A DNA stretch of 64,000 nt from a bacterium (lineage in GTDB: Bacteria > Cyanobacteriota > Vampirovibrionia > Gastranaerophilales > Gastranaerophilaceae): positions 16,830-80,829 of the forward strand of contig JAGCBH010000015.1 in NCBI GenBank assembly GCA_017652265.1, in the 5' to 3' direction. Under the pieces are notes generated by a model that saw only the letters and a program-made list of their open reading frames with translations, was not told the DNA's origin and ran no database searches. Numbering within the stretch: position 1 is the stretch's first letter; the number at the start of each line of letters is the position of its first letter. Both the position numbers and the translations under genes were made by a program. Positions 1-8,744 of this stretch are shown piece after piece.

Positions 1-2
1 TA

Positions 3-557
3 AACGACTTTATCTGCAATATAAAAGGTCAGGTTTTGCTTGGCAGAGCAAATACTCTGCGATTAAGATTATTGAAAAAAGGAGAAGATTACAAAGGTAT
101 TTATGATGCACTTGAATCTTACAAAGGTATTGCGGAAAATGATATTATAGTCGTTGAAAATGAAGCAAAAGAATACGCTTATTTCGGAGATTTAAATGCA
201 AGACTTGCTATACGCAGCGGTGCAGCAGGAGCTATTATTGACGGCGCAACAAGAGATCTTCGGCAGACAAAATCCCTAAACTTCCCGGTTTTTGCAAGGA
301 ATTATAATGCCGCAGATGTCAGAAAAAAAGCGACTTTGGATTATATAAATAAACCAATAAAAATATCCGGCGTAACAGTTAACCCCGGCGACTTGATTTT
401 CATTGATGAGTGTTCAATGGTAATAATTTACAAGAAATATGAAAAAGAAGTCATTGAAAGAGTTTTAAACACGTTTAATACAGAAAAAGATATAATAAAG
501 GATATTTTAAAAGGTCAAAAGGCATCGGCAATAATAGAAAATAACGGCTATTTTTAA
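3..557 (+). CDS. RraA-family protein, 5' end outside the window
   Basis: The frame stays open to the window edge (residues N-D-F-I-C-N-I-K-G-Q precede the TTG at 36), so this is a fragment and TTG36 is not a real start. It carries the RraA/HMG-aldolase fold signature: a G-x3-D-G-x2-R-D stretch (GAIIDGATRD) after a conserved 'NARLAIRSGA' helix, then a 'GDLIFIDECSMVII' strand. Family members include the RNase E inhibitor RraA and class II aldolases/decarboxylases. The C-terminal extension (EKDIIKDIL...) fits the aldolase-type branch better than E. coli RraA, but the substrate cannot be deduced. Confidence 0.75.
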   Translation, partial: NDFICNIKGQVLLGRANTLRLRLLKKGEDYKGIYDALESYKGIAENDIIVVENEAKEYAYFGDLNARLAIRSGAAGAIIDGATRDLRQTKSLNFPVFARNYNAADVRKKATLDYINKPIKISGVTVNPGDLIFIDECSMVIIYKKYEKEVIERVLNTFNTEKDIIKDILKGQKASAIIENNGYF

Positions 558-566
558 TATGCCGGA

Positions 567-1559
567 CTATTTGCACGTATTGACCAATTCTTTTGCAATG
601 TTTAGAGCTTTTTCAAACAGTGCTTTATCACGTAAAAAGTTTTCATTATCAATATACTCTTTAACTATTTTTCTTGCATAAGAACCAATAGCTAAACCCG
701 ATACGTTTAAATCACATTGTCTTGCAAGTGCCATTGTTTTGGAATTTGTACCGCCAGACATGATAACGTAAGGTGTAATATTTGCTTTTAAAACAATATC
801 AGCCGCCGCAACTGCTTGTAAGGTTGTTCTGTAATCATCCGAACCGCCCGACATCGGAGCACCGTCAGCCTGAACCATAAAAATATTTTGACAGGCATTT
901 TTCATGGCATTCAAACGCCCGATAAGTCTTTCATTGCCAAGTTTTGAACGGTCAATACAAACGCTCAAAACCCCATCAAATTGTTTTGTAATTTCACTCC
1001 AGCCCCGCATAACTTCATCTTCGTTATCGGTTATTGTATGGTATTCAATGCAATCAATGCCTTCTTTTATCAACGGCGGCAATATCTCAGAAAAAGAGAT
1101 TTCTTTTGAATATCTTTCTATCGCCTGAACAGGACAAACATCAATGCATTTTCCGCAACCGATACATTTTTCTTCATTAATAATGCGTGAAGAAACGTCA
1201 GTGCTTATTGCCTTTTGAATACATACATCCTCACAACTTCCGCAGGAAACACATTTTTCGCTGTCAATTTTGCACTTGGAAATATGCGGATCATTTTTTG
1301 TTCCAACGGAAACACATATAAAACAATCATCTTCCTTCCCTGAGAATTTTATACCTTCTTTTGCGGCTCTTACAGCATCAACCGAAGCGTTTAAATCAAA
1401 AAATTTGCAGCCCGCAGCTGCGTACAGGGCACACAACTTCATTATTTCGTCTGTATTTTGATTTCCCGCACCGCAAATCAGTTTAAAACACTTGCCACTA
1501 TTCAGATAACTTATTATTTTCTCAGATGGCATCACATTTTCCCACGGAAAACTTTTCAT
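567..1559 (-). CDS. ldpA: LdpA-like double 4Fe-4S protein
   Basis: Resembles LdpA, the cyanobacterial light-dependent period protein that feeds redox/light state to the circadian clock. Visible: the 'FKLICGAGNQ' N-terminal block, then two ferredoxin-type clusters CVSCGSCEDVC and CIGCGKCIDVCP, and a C-terminal part with 'MSGGTNSKTMALA' as in the LdpA C-terminal domain. Length about 330 aa matches the family. The frame is open to a TTG at 1595; I chose the ATG at 1559. The ATG at 1532 is also possible and has a GGGA upstream. No photosystem or kai gene is visible, so here it is more likely a general redox or Fe-S protein (inference). Confidence 0.72.
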   Translation of the reverse strand: MKSFPWENVMPSEKIISYLNSGKCFKLICGAGNQNTDEIMKLCALYAAAGCKFFDLNASVDAVRAAKEGIKFSGKEDDCFICVSVGTKNDPHISKCKIDSEKCVSCGSCEDVCIQKAISTDVSSRIINEEKCIGCGKCIDVCPVQAIERYSKEISFSEILPPLIKEGIDCIEYHTITDNEDEVMRGWSEITKQFDGVLSVCIDRSKLGNERLIGRLNAMKNACQNIFMVQADGAPMSGGSDDYRTTLQAVAAADIVLKANITPYVIMSGGTNSKTMALARQCDLNVSGLAIGSYARKIVKEYIDNENFLRDKALFEKALNIAKELVNTCK

Positions 1560-1696
1560 ATAGCGATTATAACACGAAATATAATAAGTTTTCAAATTTT
1601 AAAGCATAACACAACAGAAAAGAGTTTACGAAACACCAGCAAATTTTGGCATTGTTTATTAGTTTTTAAAAATATTGATTAACACTGAAAAAAGTA

Positions 1697-2353
1697 CTAA
1701 AATTTTCCTTTTGACATCTGTTTTAGTTTATCTTGTAATGTAACAATTTGTTTGTCACTTGGCAATACAAATGTAGAGTCGGGTAATTCTTTTGTATCCG
1801 CTTTCAATAAATTAGTAATATTTTCAACTGTTTCTAAATATGTATTTTTATATTTTATTTTCAAATAAACAGCAATGCCGAGTTTGTCATTTATGCATGC
1901 TTCATAATTATCACCATATTTTATTAATCTGCAATTAAATCCGTTCATTTTTGCATTATTATCAACAAATTCAAATTTATTCCCGCTAAGTACGTAGAAA
2001 CTATTAGGCTTATCCCAATCTAACAACTCTGAAGCGATATTCCCCATTTTTGTTTCATTTGCCCATTTAGAAGAATTATTATACATTACAGTATTTTTAC
2101 CGTCATTTAATACAGTAAACATATAATTCTTTCCATGATTTGATGACATGCTATATTTCCATAAATCTTTTTTAATATACGATTGATAATACATATCCGA
2201 AAGGGAAAGTGTTTCAAACTCTAATGCATATGATTTTTGTGCTTGTTGAACAGCTTTCATATCTTTTGCGTATTCTTCCACACTGTCATATTCCTTTGTG
2301 CAACCAGTAGCTAAACATACTGCAGCAATAGCTAACACTAAAAATTTCTTCAA
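1697..2353 (-). CDS. Predicted lipoprotein, unknown function
   Basis: 218 aa with a clear lipoprotein signal: K-K, a hydrophobic stretch LVLAIAAVCLA, then a lipobox ending T-G-C at about residue 18. It should be exported and lipid-anchored. The start is TTG, supported by AGGGGAT a few bases upstream and by the signal peptide beginning exactly there. The mature part is lysine- and tyrosine-rich with strand-like segments, loosely like LolA-type lipoprotein carriers, but I do not recognise a family. Its promoter region is close to the tRNA-Leu terminator. Confidence 0.7.
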   Translation of the reverse strand: MKKFLVLAIAAVCLATGCTKEYDSVEEYAKDMKAVQQAQKSYALEFETLSLSDMYYQSYIKKDLWKYSMSSNHGKNYMFTVLNDGKNTVMYNNSSKWANETKMGNIASELLDWDKPNSFYVLSGNKFEFVDNNAKMNGFNCRLIKYGDNYEACINDKLGIAVYLKIKYKNTYLETVENITNLLKADTKELPDSTFVLPSDKQIVTLQDKLKQMSKGKF

Positions 2354-2383
2354 AAATTATCCCCTAACATTACTTATTACGGT

Positions 2384-2415
2384 AAAAGCAGTCTATTTCT
2401 AGCAGACTGCTTTTT
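2384..2415 (-). terminator. Terminator downstream of tRNA-Leu
   Basis: Arms AAAAGCAGTCT and AGACTGCTTTT flank a 9-nt loop, with a T run on the minus strand. It follows tRNA-Leu and precedes the lipoprotein gene. Confidence 0.7.
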
Positions 2416-2423
2416 GTTCAAAC

Positions 2424-2502
2424 TGGGCATGAAGAGACTCGAACTCCCATGCTTTCGCACTAGTTCCTAAGACTAGCGTGTCTACCATTCCACCACATGC
2501 CC
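2424..2502 (-). tRNA. tRNA-Leu (anticodon UAG)
   Basis: Read on the minus strand: acceptor GGGCATG pairs with CATGCCC, discriminator A at 2424, D-arm with TGGTAGA, anticodon stem CTAGT/ACTAG around loop CTTAGGA (anticodon TAG), a short extra arm TGCGAAAGCA typical of class II tRNA, and a T loop TTCGAGT. CCA is not encoded. It should read CUN leucine codons. Confidence 0.93.
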
Positions 2503-2610
2503 ATATTTAGTCATATTTCGTTCGGCAGAGTACCACATGCCTATATTTATTTGTCAAAACAGTTACTTTTGTAACTACTCAGTAGATTATAGATAAATCG
2601 GAAATTATTG

Positions 2611-3717
2611 TCAAATGATAAATTTGCCGTTTTCGTATATCAAAATACCGTCAGCATAAATTTTGCCGCCGTTTTTCATATTCTTTATCATGTCCCAGTG
2701 AAGGCCTGATACGTTTTTACCGCCGGTTTCAGGATATGACGCTCCGACTGCCATATGAATAGAGCCGCCGATTTTTTCGTCAAAAAGTATGTTTCCGGTA
2801 ACTTCCTGGATTTCGTCATTAGTGCCAATAGCAATTTCGCCAATTCCTCTTGAACCCTCATCCATATCAAACATGGAATTTACAAAATCTTCACCGCTTT
2901 CACATTTAACTCCGGTAACTTTACCGTTTTCTATTGTCAGATGAACCCCTTTTGCCTCATTTCCTCTGTAATTTTGCGGGAAATCAAAATAAATTTTGCC
3001 GTTAATTTTATCTTCAACAGGGGAAGTAAAAACTTCTCCGTCAGGATAATTATTCAGGCCTGAGCAGCTTATCCATTTTCTACCCTCAACCCCAAACGTA
3101 ATATCTGTATCTTCGCCGACAATTCTGACTTCCTTTACGTTATTCAGATAATTTGCCCATTTGGTTTGTTTTTCGTCAAGCTCTCTTAATTTCTGAACAG
3201 GATTATCTAAATTCAGATAGCAAGAGTTATACAAAAATTCTGTATATTCTGCCAAAGACATTTTTGCTTCCTGAGCAAGCGCATTTGTAGGATAATCTGC
3301 AATTACCCATTTAGCCTCATTTCTTGCCGAACGTCCAAGCAGAATTTCCGATAGCTTTTTTGTCGCCTTTCCTCTGCGGGCAAGTTTTTCCAAATTGGCA
3401 CGTTTCATATTTTTTGTATTGGTAGGCGCGCCAATGGATATGAATTTATCTGCTTTTTCGTATTCTAATTGGGTTATCGGATCAACATAGTCTAATTGTT
3501 CGTCAGATGCATTTTTGAGAAATATCTCACCTGCACCGTCAAGAGCAATTCTGACAACAGGATTACCGCCCTTTTCCACTACTCTTTTATAAATTTCCTT
3601 CAGCAAAGGTTGTGATTCAATACTGTCGGAACGAATTACAACCAAATCACCTTTCTGAACATCAGTTGAATAATCAACAAGAACTTCTGCATATTTTCTT
3701 AAAATATTACTAGACAC
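2611..3717 (-). CDS. M29-family metallo-aminopeptidase (AmpS/PepS type)
   Basis: 368 aa, the usual length for M29 aminopeptidases, cytosolic enzymes that release N-terminal residues using two metal ions. Seen: N-terminal 'YAEVLVDYSTDVQKGDLVVIRS', the acidic 'SPVEDKINGKI' segment, and the C-terminal 'HMAVGASYPETGG' and 'SGLHWDMI' motifs with family metal ligands His and His-x-Asp. Its start overlaps the end of lpxA by 8 bp, so the two are co-transcribed; the pairing with lipid A synthesis has no evident metabolic reason. Confidence 0.9.
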   Translation of the reverse strand: MSSNILRKYAEVLVDYSTDVQKGDLVVIRSDSIESQPLLKEIYKRVVEKGGNPVVRIALDGAGEIFLKNASDEQLDYVDPITQLEYEKADKFISIGAPTNTKNMKRANLEKLARRGKATKKLSEILLGRSARNEAKWVIADYPTNALAQEAKMSLAEYTEFLYNSCYLNLDNPVQKLRELDEKQTKWANYLNNVKEVRIVGEDTDITFGVEGRKWISCSGLNNYPDGEVFTSPVEDKINGKIYFDFPQNYRGNEAKGVHLTIENGKVTGVKCESGEDFVNSMFDMDEGSRGIGEIAIGTNDEIQEVTGNILFDEKIGGSIHMAVGASYPETGGKNVSGLHWDMIKNMKNGGKIYADGILIYENGKFII

Positions 3718-4528
3718 TTACAACCTCCATCTCAAGAGACTGGTGACCGTTTTTGTGAGATTTTAACAAAACACCGCGTTTTGATGTTTGGATAAATTCT
3801 ATCATTTTTTCAATATATTCATTCATCGGAATTTCATCTTTTATCTTCTCAATAGCCTGAGATGTATTATAATCAGGTGAAACAAGGAGTTTAAACGCGT
3901 TATTTACATCTGTTCTGATTTCTTGTGAAACACCTCTGCGTTTCATCGCAATAACATTTAAGCCATCCGGAACAGGAGGTCTGCCTTCGCCTTTAGAATA
4001 AGGCAAAATATCTTGACGGGAAGCTGAAAATCCACTGATTATTGCCATATCACCTATTCTGATATTTTGATGGAATACGCTCATTCCGCCTACAAATGCT
4101 CCAAATCCGACATGAACATGCCCGCCTAATGTTACAAGATTTGCCAGAATTACCTGATCTTCAAGAACACAGTTATGAGCAATATGTGCACCAACCATTA
4201 TCAGACATTTTTTACCTATTCTTGTTGTACAATCACCGCAATTCGCACCTCTGTGAATCGTTACATTTTCTTTTATAATCGTACCGTCGCCGATTACAAC
4301 TTTGGTAGGCTCACCTTTGTAGCCCAAATCCTGAGGTTCCGAACCAATAGTTGCAAACGGGCTTATCGTACAACCTTCGCCGATTTCGGCATGCTCAATA
4401 AAGGCATTCGCAATGACTCTTGTTTTGCTGCCTATCTTTACGTCTTCACCGATAACTACATAAGGTCCGATTATTGCATCATCGGCTATAACTGCTGTCG
4501 GGTGTATAACTGCGGTTTTGTCTATCAT
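3710..4528 (-). CDS. lpxA: UDP-N-acetylglucosamine acyltransferase LpxA
   Basis: 272 aa. First committed step of lipid A synthesis: transfer of a 3-hydroxyacyl chain from acyl-ACP to UDP-GlcNAc in the cytosol. The N-terminal two thirds is a left-handed beta helix of hexapeptide repeats (I-H-P-T-A-V, I-G-P-Y-V-V, ...). The family 'TIHRG' motif and the catalytic-His segment 'GAHIAHNC' are present, followed by the helical C-terminal domain. Implies an outer membrane with LPS. No lpxC, fabZ or lpxB is adjacent, unlike many Gram-negatives. Confidence 0.95.
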   Translation of the reverse strand: MIDKTAVIHPTAVIADDAIIGPYVVIGEDVKIGSKTRVIANAFIEHAEIGEGCTISPFATIGSEPQDLGYKGEPTKVVIGDGTIIKENVTIHRGANCGDCTTRIGKKCLIMVGAHIAHNCVLEDQVILANLVTLGGHVHVGFGAFVGGMSVFHQNIRIGDMAIISGFSASRQDILPYSKGEGRPPVPDGLNVIAMKRRGVSQEIRTDVNNAFKLLVSPDYNTSQAIEKIKDEIPMNEYIEKMIEFIQTSKRGVLLKSHKNGHQSLEMEVVSV

Positions 4529-4620
4529 AAGTTTGCTCCTCTAATATAATACTCACGCTATTATATTAGTATAAACATTTGTTATAACCCGATAACTTTA
4601 TATAAATTTAATATGCATAA

Positions 4621-4899
4621 CTATTTGTCAACGGCTGACAATTTATGATTTTTATAAGCAACCAATGCCTGTGCAAGTTGATCCGGACAGCTTGTACCTC
4701 TTCCTCTACAGTCAATACCTTCTAAACGGGCAATAACTTCATCTATTTTCATACCTTGTACAAGTTTGCCTATTCCCTGAAGGTTACCGTGACATCCGCC
4801 CATAACCTGCAAGTCCTCAACCGTATCACCATTAATTGCTATCTGCATTAATTGAGAGCATACACCCTGCGGTTTATACTGAAAAACTTCTGTTGCCAT
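4621..4899 (-). CDS. TSCPD domain protein (TIGR03905-like)
   Basis: 92 aa made almost entirely of the TSCPD domain, named for the residues visible near the C-terminus (CRGRGTSCPDQLA). A second cysteine lies in 'MGGCHGN' and a third in 'GVCSQL'. This domain also occurs at the C-terminus of vitamin-B12-dependent ribonucleotide reductases; stand-alone copies are of unknown function. One base separates it from the upstream small membrane protein, suggesting one transcript. Confidence 0.85.
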   Translation of the reverse strand: MATEVFQYKPQGVCSQLMQIAINGDTVEDLQVMGGCHGNLQGIGKLVQGMKIDEVIARLEGIDCRGRGTSCPDQLAQALVAYKNHKLSAVDK

Positions 4900-4900
4900 A

Positions 4901-5089
4901 CTAATACTCCAATGCTTTTTGTTCTGCGTCTTTTATATAATTTTCTTTTTGCGCACTTGCAGCATTTACTTTAGATATAACTTTTTCTTTCTTTAAATAA
5001 ACTTCAGCTTTCTGCAGTAAAACATCCTGGTGTTGAAACAAAATAACCGCACCAAGCGCAATGATTAACAGAACGATAAACTTCCACAT
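4901..5089 (-). CDS. Small one-pass membrane protein, unknown
   Basis: 62 aa: an N-terminal hydrophobic helix (FIVLLIIALGAVILF) then a charged amphipathic tail rich in K, E, A and Q. No recognised family. A GGAGGTT ribosome binding site lies just upstream on the minus strand. It directly precedes the TSCPD gene. Confidence 0.65.
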   Translation of the reverse strand: MWKFIVLLIIALGAVILFQHQDVLLQKAEVYLKKEKVISKVNAASAQKENYIKDAEQKALEY

Positions 5090-5172
5090 AAAATATAACC
5101 TCCAACTGTCAACATCCCCAGTATATCACACTACGTTTATATTAGTCAATCAAACAGAAAAATACGTTGAAG

Positions 5173-5439
5173 CTACTTTTCTTTGTTACCAAATATTGCA
5201 CCAAGAACAGTAAAACTTGCCGACAAAAGAGGCATACCAATCATCATAACTTTATCCCAAGTAGTCAAACCACTTGATTCCGACTCATTGGACATAAATC
5301 TTTGTGCATCCTGACGTGATACTCTGCCGAATATCACGTTATCACCTTTGTACATTATAGGTCTGCCGCCTTCCGTACGTCCCGGCGAATAGTAGGCTCC
5401 CGGACTATAATAAATATTGTTACAACCATTTGTTGACAT
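5173..5439 (-). CDS. Hypothetical protein, Tyr/Gly-rich N-terminus
   Basis: 88 aa. Residues 1-30 are rich in Asn, Tyr, Ser, Pro and Gly (NNIYYSPGAYYSPG), the middle has 'GRVSRQDAQRF', and the C-terminus carries a hydrophobic segment (VMMIGMPLLSASFTVLGAIF). GGAGAGAG precedes the ATG. Possibly membrane-associated; no family recognised. Confidence 0.6.
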   Translation of the reverse strand: MSTNGCNNIYYSPGAYYSPGRTEGGRPIMYKGDNVIFGRVSRQDAQRFMSNESESSGLTTWDKVMMIGMPLLSASFTVLGAIFGNKEK

Positions 5440-5525
5440 GATCTATGCTCTCTCCATATATATATAAAGTATATATAGCCCCGAAAATTGACCTTTTAAA
5501 TTTTGAAATTTACAATACTTTACAA

Positions 5526-5900
5526 TTAGTCTAAAATAAGTACTCTTGTGCCTGTTCCTACATTAGAACTAAAATCTGTCATAACTTGAGCCGGAACATT
5601 CACCTCCGGCAGTGAACCATTAGGGAAATGATTAAATCTGTTAACACTGTTCGGACAATAATATCCGTTATTTCTAAAGAACGCGGGATTGCTGTTAACG
5701 GGCGGTGTAATTCCCGTAAAATTACCGTTATTGTAAAAACCTGCTCTGTGCGGAGGATTATAATATCCCTGATTATAACCGTAATCATTCCAGCCTGTAT
5801 TAAACCAGTTGCCTATTTTAGAAAAGACTCCGGCATCCGCCGATAAACTGCAACAAATAAGCAGACATAAAATACCTAAAACTTTAAAACAATTCATCAC
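5526..5900 (-). CDS. Small exported protein, Asn/Tyr/Gly-rich
   Basis: 124 aa with a signal peptide (hydrophobic VLGILCLLICCSLS, cleavage probably after A-D-A). The mature part is low in charge and rich in Asn, Tyr, Gly and Pro (NDYGYNQGYYNPP), which suggests a surface or periplasmic structural role. No family recognised. GGAG-containing sequence lies just upstream of the ATG. Confidence 0.6.
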   Translation of the reverse strand: MMNCFKVLGILCLLICCSLSADAGVFSKIGNWFNTGWNDYGYNQGYYNPPHRAGFYNNGNFTGITPPVNSNPAFFRNNGYYCPNSVNRFNHFPNGSLPEVNVPAQVMTDFSSNVGTGTRVLILD

Positions 5901-5960
5901 CCAAACTCCTTTAGTGACATTCTAAAAGTTAAGATTGAGTTTTTAAATTCTCTTACACGG

Positions 5961-6890
5961 CTAATCCGTATACATACCCCAAAAAGCGTTAAGCAAAGAA
6001 TTCCAGAAACCTTTCTTCCGTGTATTTATTTCTTCCTCTTTAGGTATAATGTGAGTTTGGATATACTTAACTCCTATCATTCTGTCATAATAATTAGGAA
6101 CTCTTTTGTTTGATGTAATTTTCTCAATTTCTTCCGCACGTTTTTCAGGTGTCATATTTTTCAGTTTTTTAATAATCCACATTGCAACCTTGTTACCTGT
6201 CGGAAAATCTTTTAATTTTCTAAAACCGCCATAATCCAAATTGGTATTCAGTTTAATGTTTTTGTAATCATAGTCCAAAAACTCTAATCCTTTATCAGAC
6301 AATTTGATTTTTTTTCGCGGTAATACATCGTCATTACTTACATAACGGGTAACCATAAATCCGTCTAAGACATTTCCGAAATAAAATTTTGTCCAATCGG
6401 AATTTTCACTTGCATTTAAAAATAGTGCATTGTTTTGTTCGGCACAATTACCGAATTCTTTGTCAATATGATTAATTAAAACAGTATATTCACTGTCATC
6501 AAAAATTTTTAGTGCATATTTCTTTTTACCAATTTTAAAACTCACAACATCCGCAAAATTTCCGCTGCCGACATATCTGAATTTTGTTGAATCATTTTCG
6601 CCGATAAGTCCGTATTTAAAAAGAAATTCGTTAAAAATTCTTGAGCATTTTTTATTCGCAAAAAAAACTGTTTTTCTCTGTATTGCAACCAATTGCGAAA
6701 ACATCTTATAAAGATCTTTTATAAAATTTGCACGTTCGGCAATAGGAACGTTAGTTAACCATTCACACGGTACAGAACCGACTGCTCCGCCGGATTTTGG
6801 GAATGAATAGGCCAAACTTCGTATAGTAGAATTATTGTAAATATTTCCTTTTAATGTTGATGTTAAACCCTTAAACGTTATATCTTGCAT
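5961..6890 (-). CDS. Protein-kinase-like protein with N-terminal F-K-G motif
   Basis: 309 aa from the ATG at 6890, chosen because GGAAG lies 7 nt upstream and because the reading frame above it overlaps the previous gene. N-terminus M-Q-D-I-T-F-K-G. From about residue 105 it looks like a kinase N-lobe: Gly-rich loop G108-S-G-N-F-A-D-V115, then A-L-K128-I-F. Further on, 'LDYDYKNIKL' (about 205-214) could be a catalytic loop with D and N, and 'LDYGG' (about 218-222) a metal-binding D-x-G. The spacing between these last motifs is very short and no HRD is seen, so activity is uncertain. C-terminal 80 residues are Lys/Asn-rich. It follows the 6907-8574 gene by 16 bp. Confidence 0.6.
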   Translation of the reverse strand: MQDITFKGLTSTLKGNIYNNSTIRSLAYSFPKSGGAVGSVPCEWLTNVPIAERANFIKDLYKMFSQLVAIQRKTVFFANKKCSRIFNEFLFKYGLIGENDSTKFRYVGSGNFADVVSFKIGKKKYALKIFDDSEYTVLINHIDKEFGNCAEQNNALFLNASENSDWTKFYFGNVLDGFMVTRYVSNDDVLPRKKIKLSDKGLEFLDYDYKNIKLNTNLDYGGFRKLKDFPTGNKVAMWIIKKLKNMTPEKRAEEIEKITSNKRVPNYYDRMIGVKYIQTHIIPKEEEINTRKKGFWNSLLNAFWGMYTD

Positions 6891-6906
6891 AATCAAACTT
6901 CCGCTT

Positions 6907-8574
6907 TTACGCAGCTTTTTGGGCGTTCTTTTCGTCACTGTAATCAGTCATGCCCGGGAATGAGTTTTTGCCGGTTGTAACTTTTGTAATCCAGAACTGA
7001 ATTTTCGGTATAAGAGTTGATAAGAACAATGCCGATATTGCAAAGCCTACAAATCTGTTTAATCCGGCTTTCCGCATATTGGCACGGTCAAATTTTTCAA
7101 TAAAATCAATAGTTATATCGACTCCTTCTTTCTTGGCTTTTTTGATTATCTGTTCTATAAATACCTGCATTTCGTTTTCTTTGCTCAATAAAGATCTGTG
7201 TGAAACAAATCCGAACGGATTCTTGTGAGCATAGTCAAGTGAACTTCCAAACATTTCATTGTTTGAAGCAAGTCCGTACAAGTTATCCAAGAATTCAGCC
7301 ATATTTAAGGCTCCGCCTTTGAATAATTTTTCTGCCTGGTCTTTAGTTATTTTTGATATTCCGGCAATATCAGGCTGTAATTTAGACATAGCCTTTGCCC
7401 TTGATATAAATTCATTTCTTACAGACTTTGGTATTGATTCGTTATTTTCCAGCAGTCTTATGAATTCATCAAGATTTGCAACTCCTTTTTTACCGAACAA
7501 ATCGTTAATTTCATTAGTAAAGTATTTCATATTCTCTTCTTCGCCGAATGCCAGTTTTCTCAAGTCCTCAGGCTTAATTTTACCGCTCTTCACATCAGCT
7601 TCAAAAGCAAGTTTTAACTGGTCAACAACCTGTTGGGATGCAACCGGATCTATTCTTGTTGTTGAACCGTCTTCAATAAGATTTAATAATGAATCAATGT
7701 GACCTATCGCAAACATATAGAAATAAATTGATGATAAATCACGGAACATAACTTCAACCCGTTCGTGATTATTCCTTGAATTTATTGTTCTTCCTGTCGT
7801 AATACCAAGGTCAGTAGATAAAAGCTGGTACACATTGTCGTGTTCAAGGTGATTTGCCAATGTCAAAAGACTCTGCGCAAAACCGTTTGCCGCACCAAAT
7901 TTAACATCTTTATCCTGCTGTTTTTTATCGGAATTTTGTAATTCTAAGGTATCTTCATAAGCAATTGTCTTGTCTTTTTCTTGTTCATTCTGTCCCAGAA
8001 TTTGTGCTTTTGCTTCCTCTATTGCCTGATTTTTCTTCGCTTCACGTTTATTGTGCAGATTAACCGTAATTCTCTGATTAATCTTAGGAACGACAAAACC
8101 AACAAGAACATTCGCCAGAATTACGCTTGCTGCGACTTTAGCAAATTTGAATATTGCAATACTTGTTTCGTTAACAAGTTTATTTGCTTTCCGCAGAACT
8201 TTACCATCCTTGACTTTGTCTTTGCCGTATTCCTCAATATAATTTACAAGCGGATCACGAACCGCATCCTGACCGACATCAAACTTGGAATTAACAAGTT
8301 TAAGCAGCTTGGAACCGATAAAATCATTCATTCTGTTAAAGAGTTTAACTCCGCCGAACCAGAACAATGCGCCGATAAATTCTTCGGTAAATCTTTCTCT
8401 GCCCTCATCAAATCCGCCTCTTTTAGTAGACTGAACAGTTCTTCCTCCGGTTACAAAACATTCTAAGCCGATAACAGGCAACAAAGCACCCGTACCCACT
8501 CCTCTTATAAGACGGCGGGCAAAGTCATAGTTCTTTATTGGTTTCGGTTTTATCGCATCTATTGGTATCGGCAT
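6907..8574 (-). CDS. Large membrane-associated protein, unknown
   Basis: 555 aa with hydrophobic stretches near residues 90-105 (FIGALFWFGGVKLF), 160-185 (VAASVILANVLVGFVV) and 515-540 (FVGFAISALFLSTLIP). The middle is a soluble helical domain, rich in charge and Asn. I recognise no family. The position just upstream of the kinase-like gene on the same strand suggests a two-gene unit. The 32-bp overlap obtained with the longer start of the next gene is avoided by the start I chose there. Confidence 0.6.
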   Translation of the reverse strand: MPIPIDAIKPKPIKNYDFARRLIRGVGTGALLPVIGLECFVTGGRTVQSTKRGGFDEGRERFTEEFIGALFWFGGVKLFNRMNDFIGSKLLKLVNSKFDVGQDAVRDPLVNYIEEYGKDKVKDGKVLRKANKLVNETSIAIFKFAKVAASVILANVLVGFVVPKINQRITVNLHNKREAKKNQAIEEAKAQILGQNEQEKDKTIAYEDTLELQNSDKKQQDKDVKFGAANGFAQSLLTLANHLEHDNVYQLLSTDLGITTGRTINSRNNHERVEVMFRDLSSIYFYMFAIGHIDSLLNLIEDGSTTRIDPVASQQVVDQLKLAFEADVKSGKIKPEDLRKLAFGEEENMKYFTNEINDLFGKKGVANLDEFIRLLENNESIPKSVRNEFISRAKAMSKLQPDIAGISKITKDQAEKLFKGGALNMAEFLDNLYGLASNNEMFGSSLDYAHKNPFGFVSHRSLLSKENEMQVFIEQIIKKAKKEGVDITIDFIEKFDRANMRKAGLNRFVGFAISALFLSTLIPKIQFWITKVTTGKNSFPGMTDYSDEKNAQKAA

Positions 8575-8744
8575 AATGTTATTCGAGTCTAAATTACATC
8601 CCTATAATGTTCGTAAATGTATTTTTTTGCGTAATTTCACAATTTTGTAAATCAATTGTTACATAAATAACAAAAAAAGGCAAATTTTTTATTGCAATAT
8701 GCTTAATATATATAATTGATATATTAAAACAAGAGGAATAGGAA

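Noticed and set aside
36..38. TTG at 36 as the start of the RraA-like gene
   Set aside because: The frame is open upstream to the window edge, with family-consistent residues before it.
8600..8744. A regulatory RNA upstream of the broken barrel-like gene
   Set aside because: AT-rich with TATA-like runs, but no stable stem or known riboswitch element was seen.
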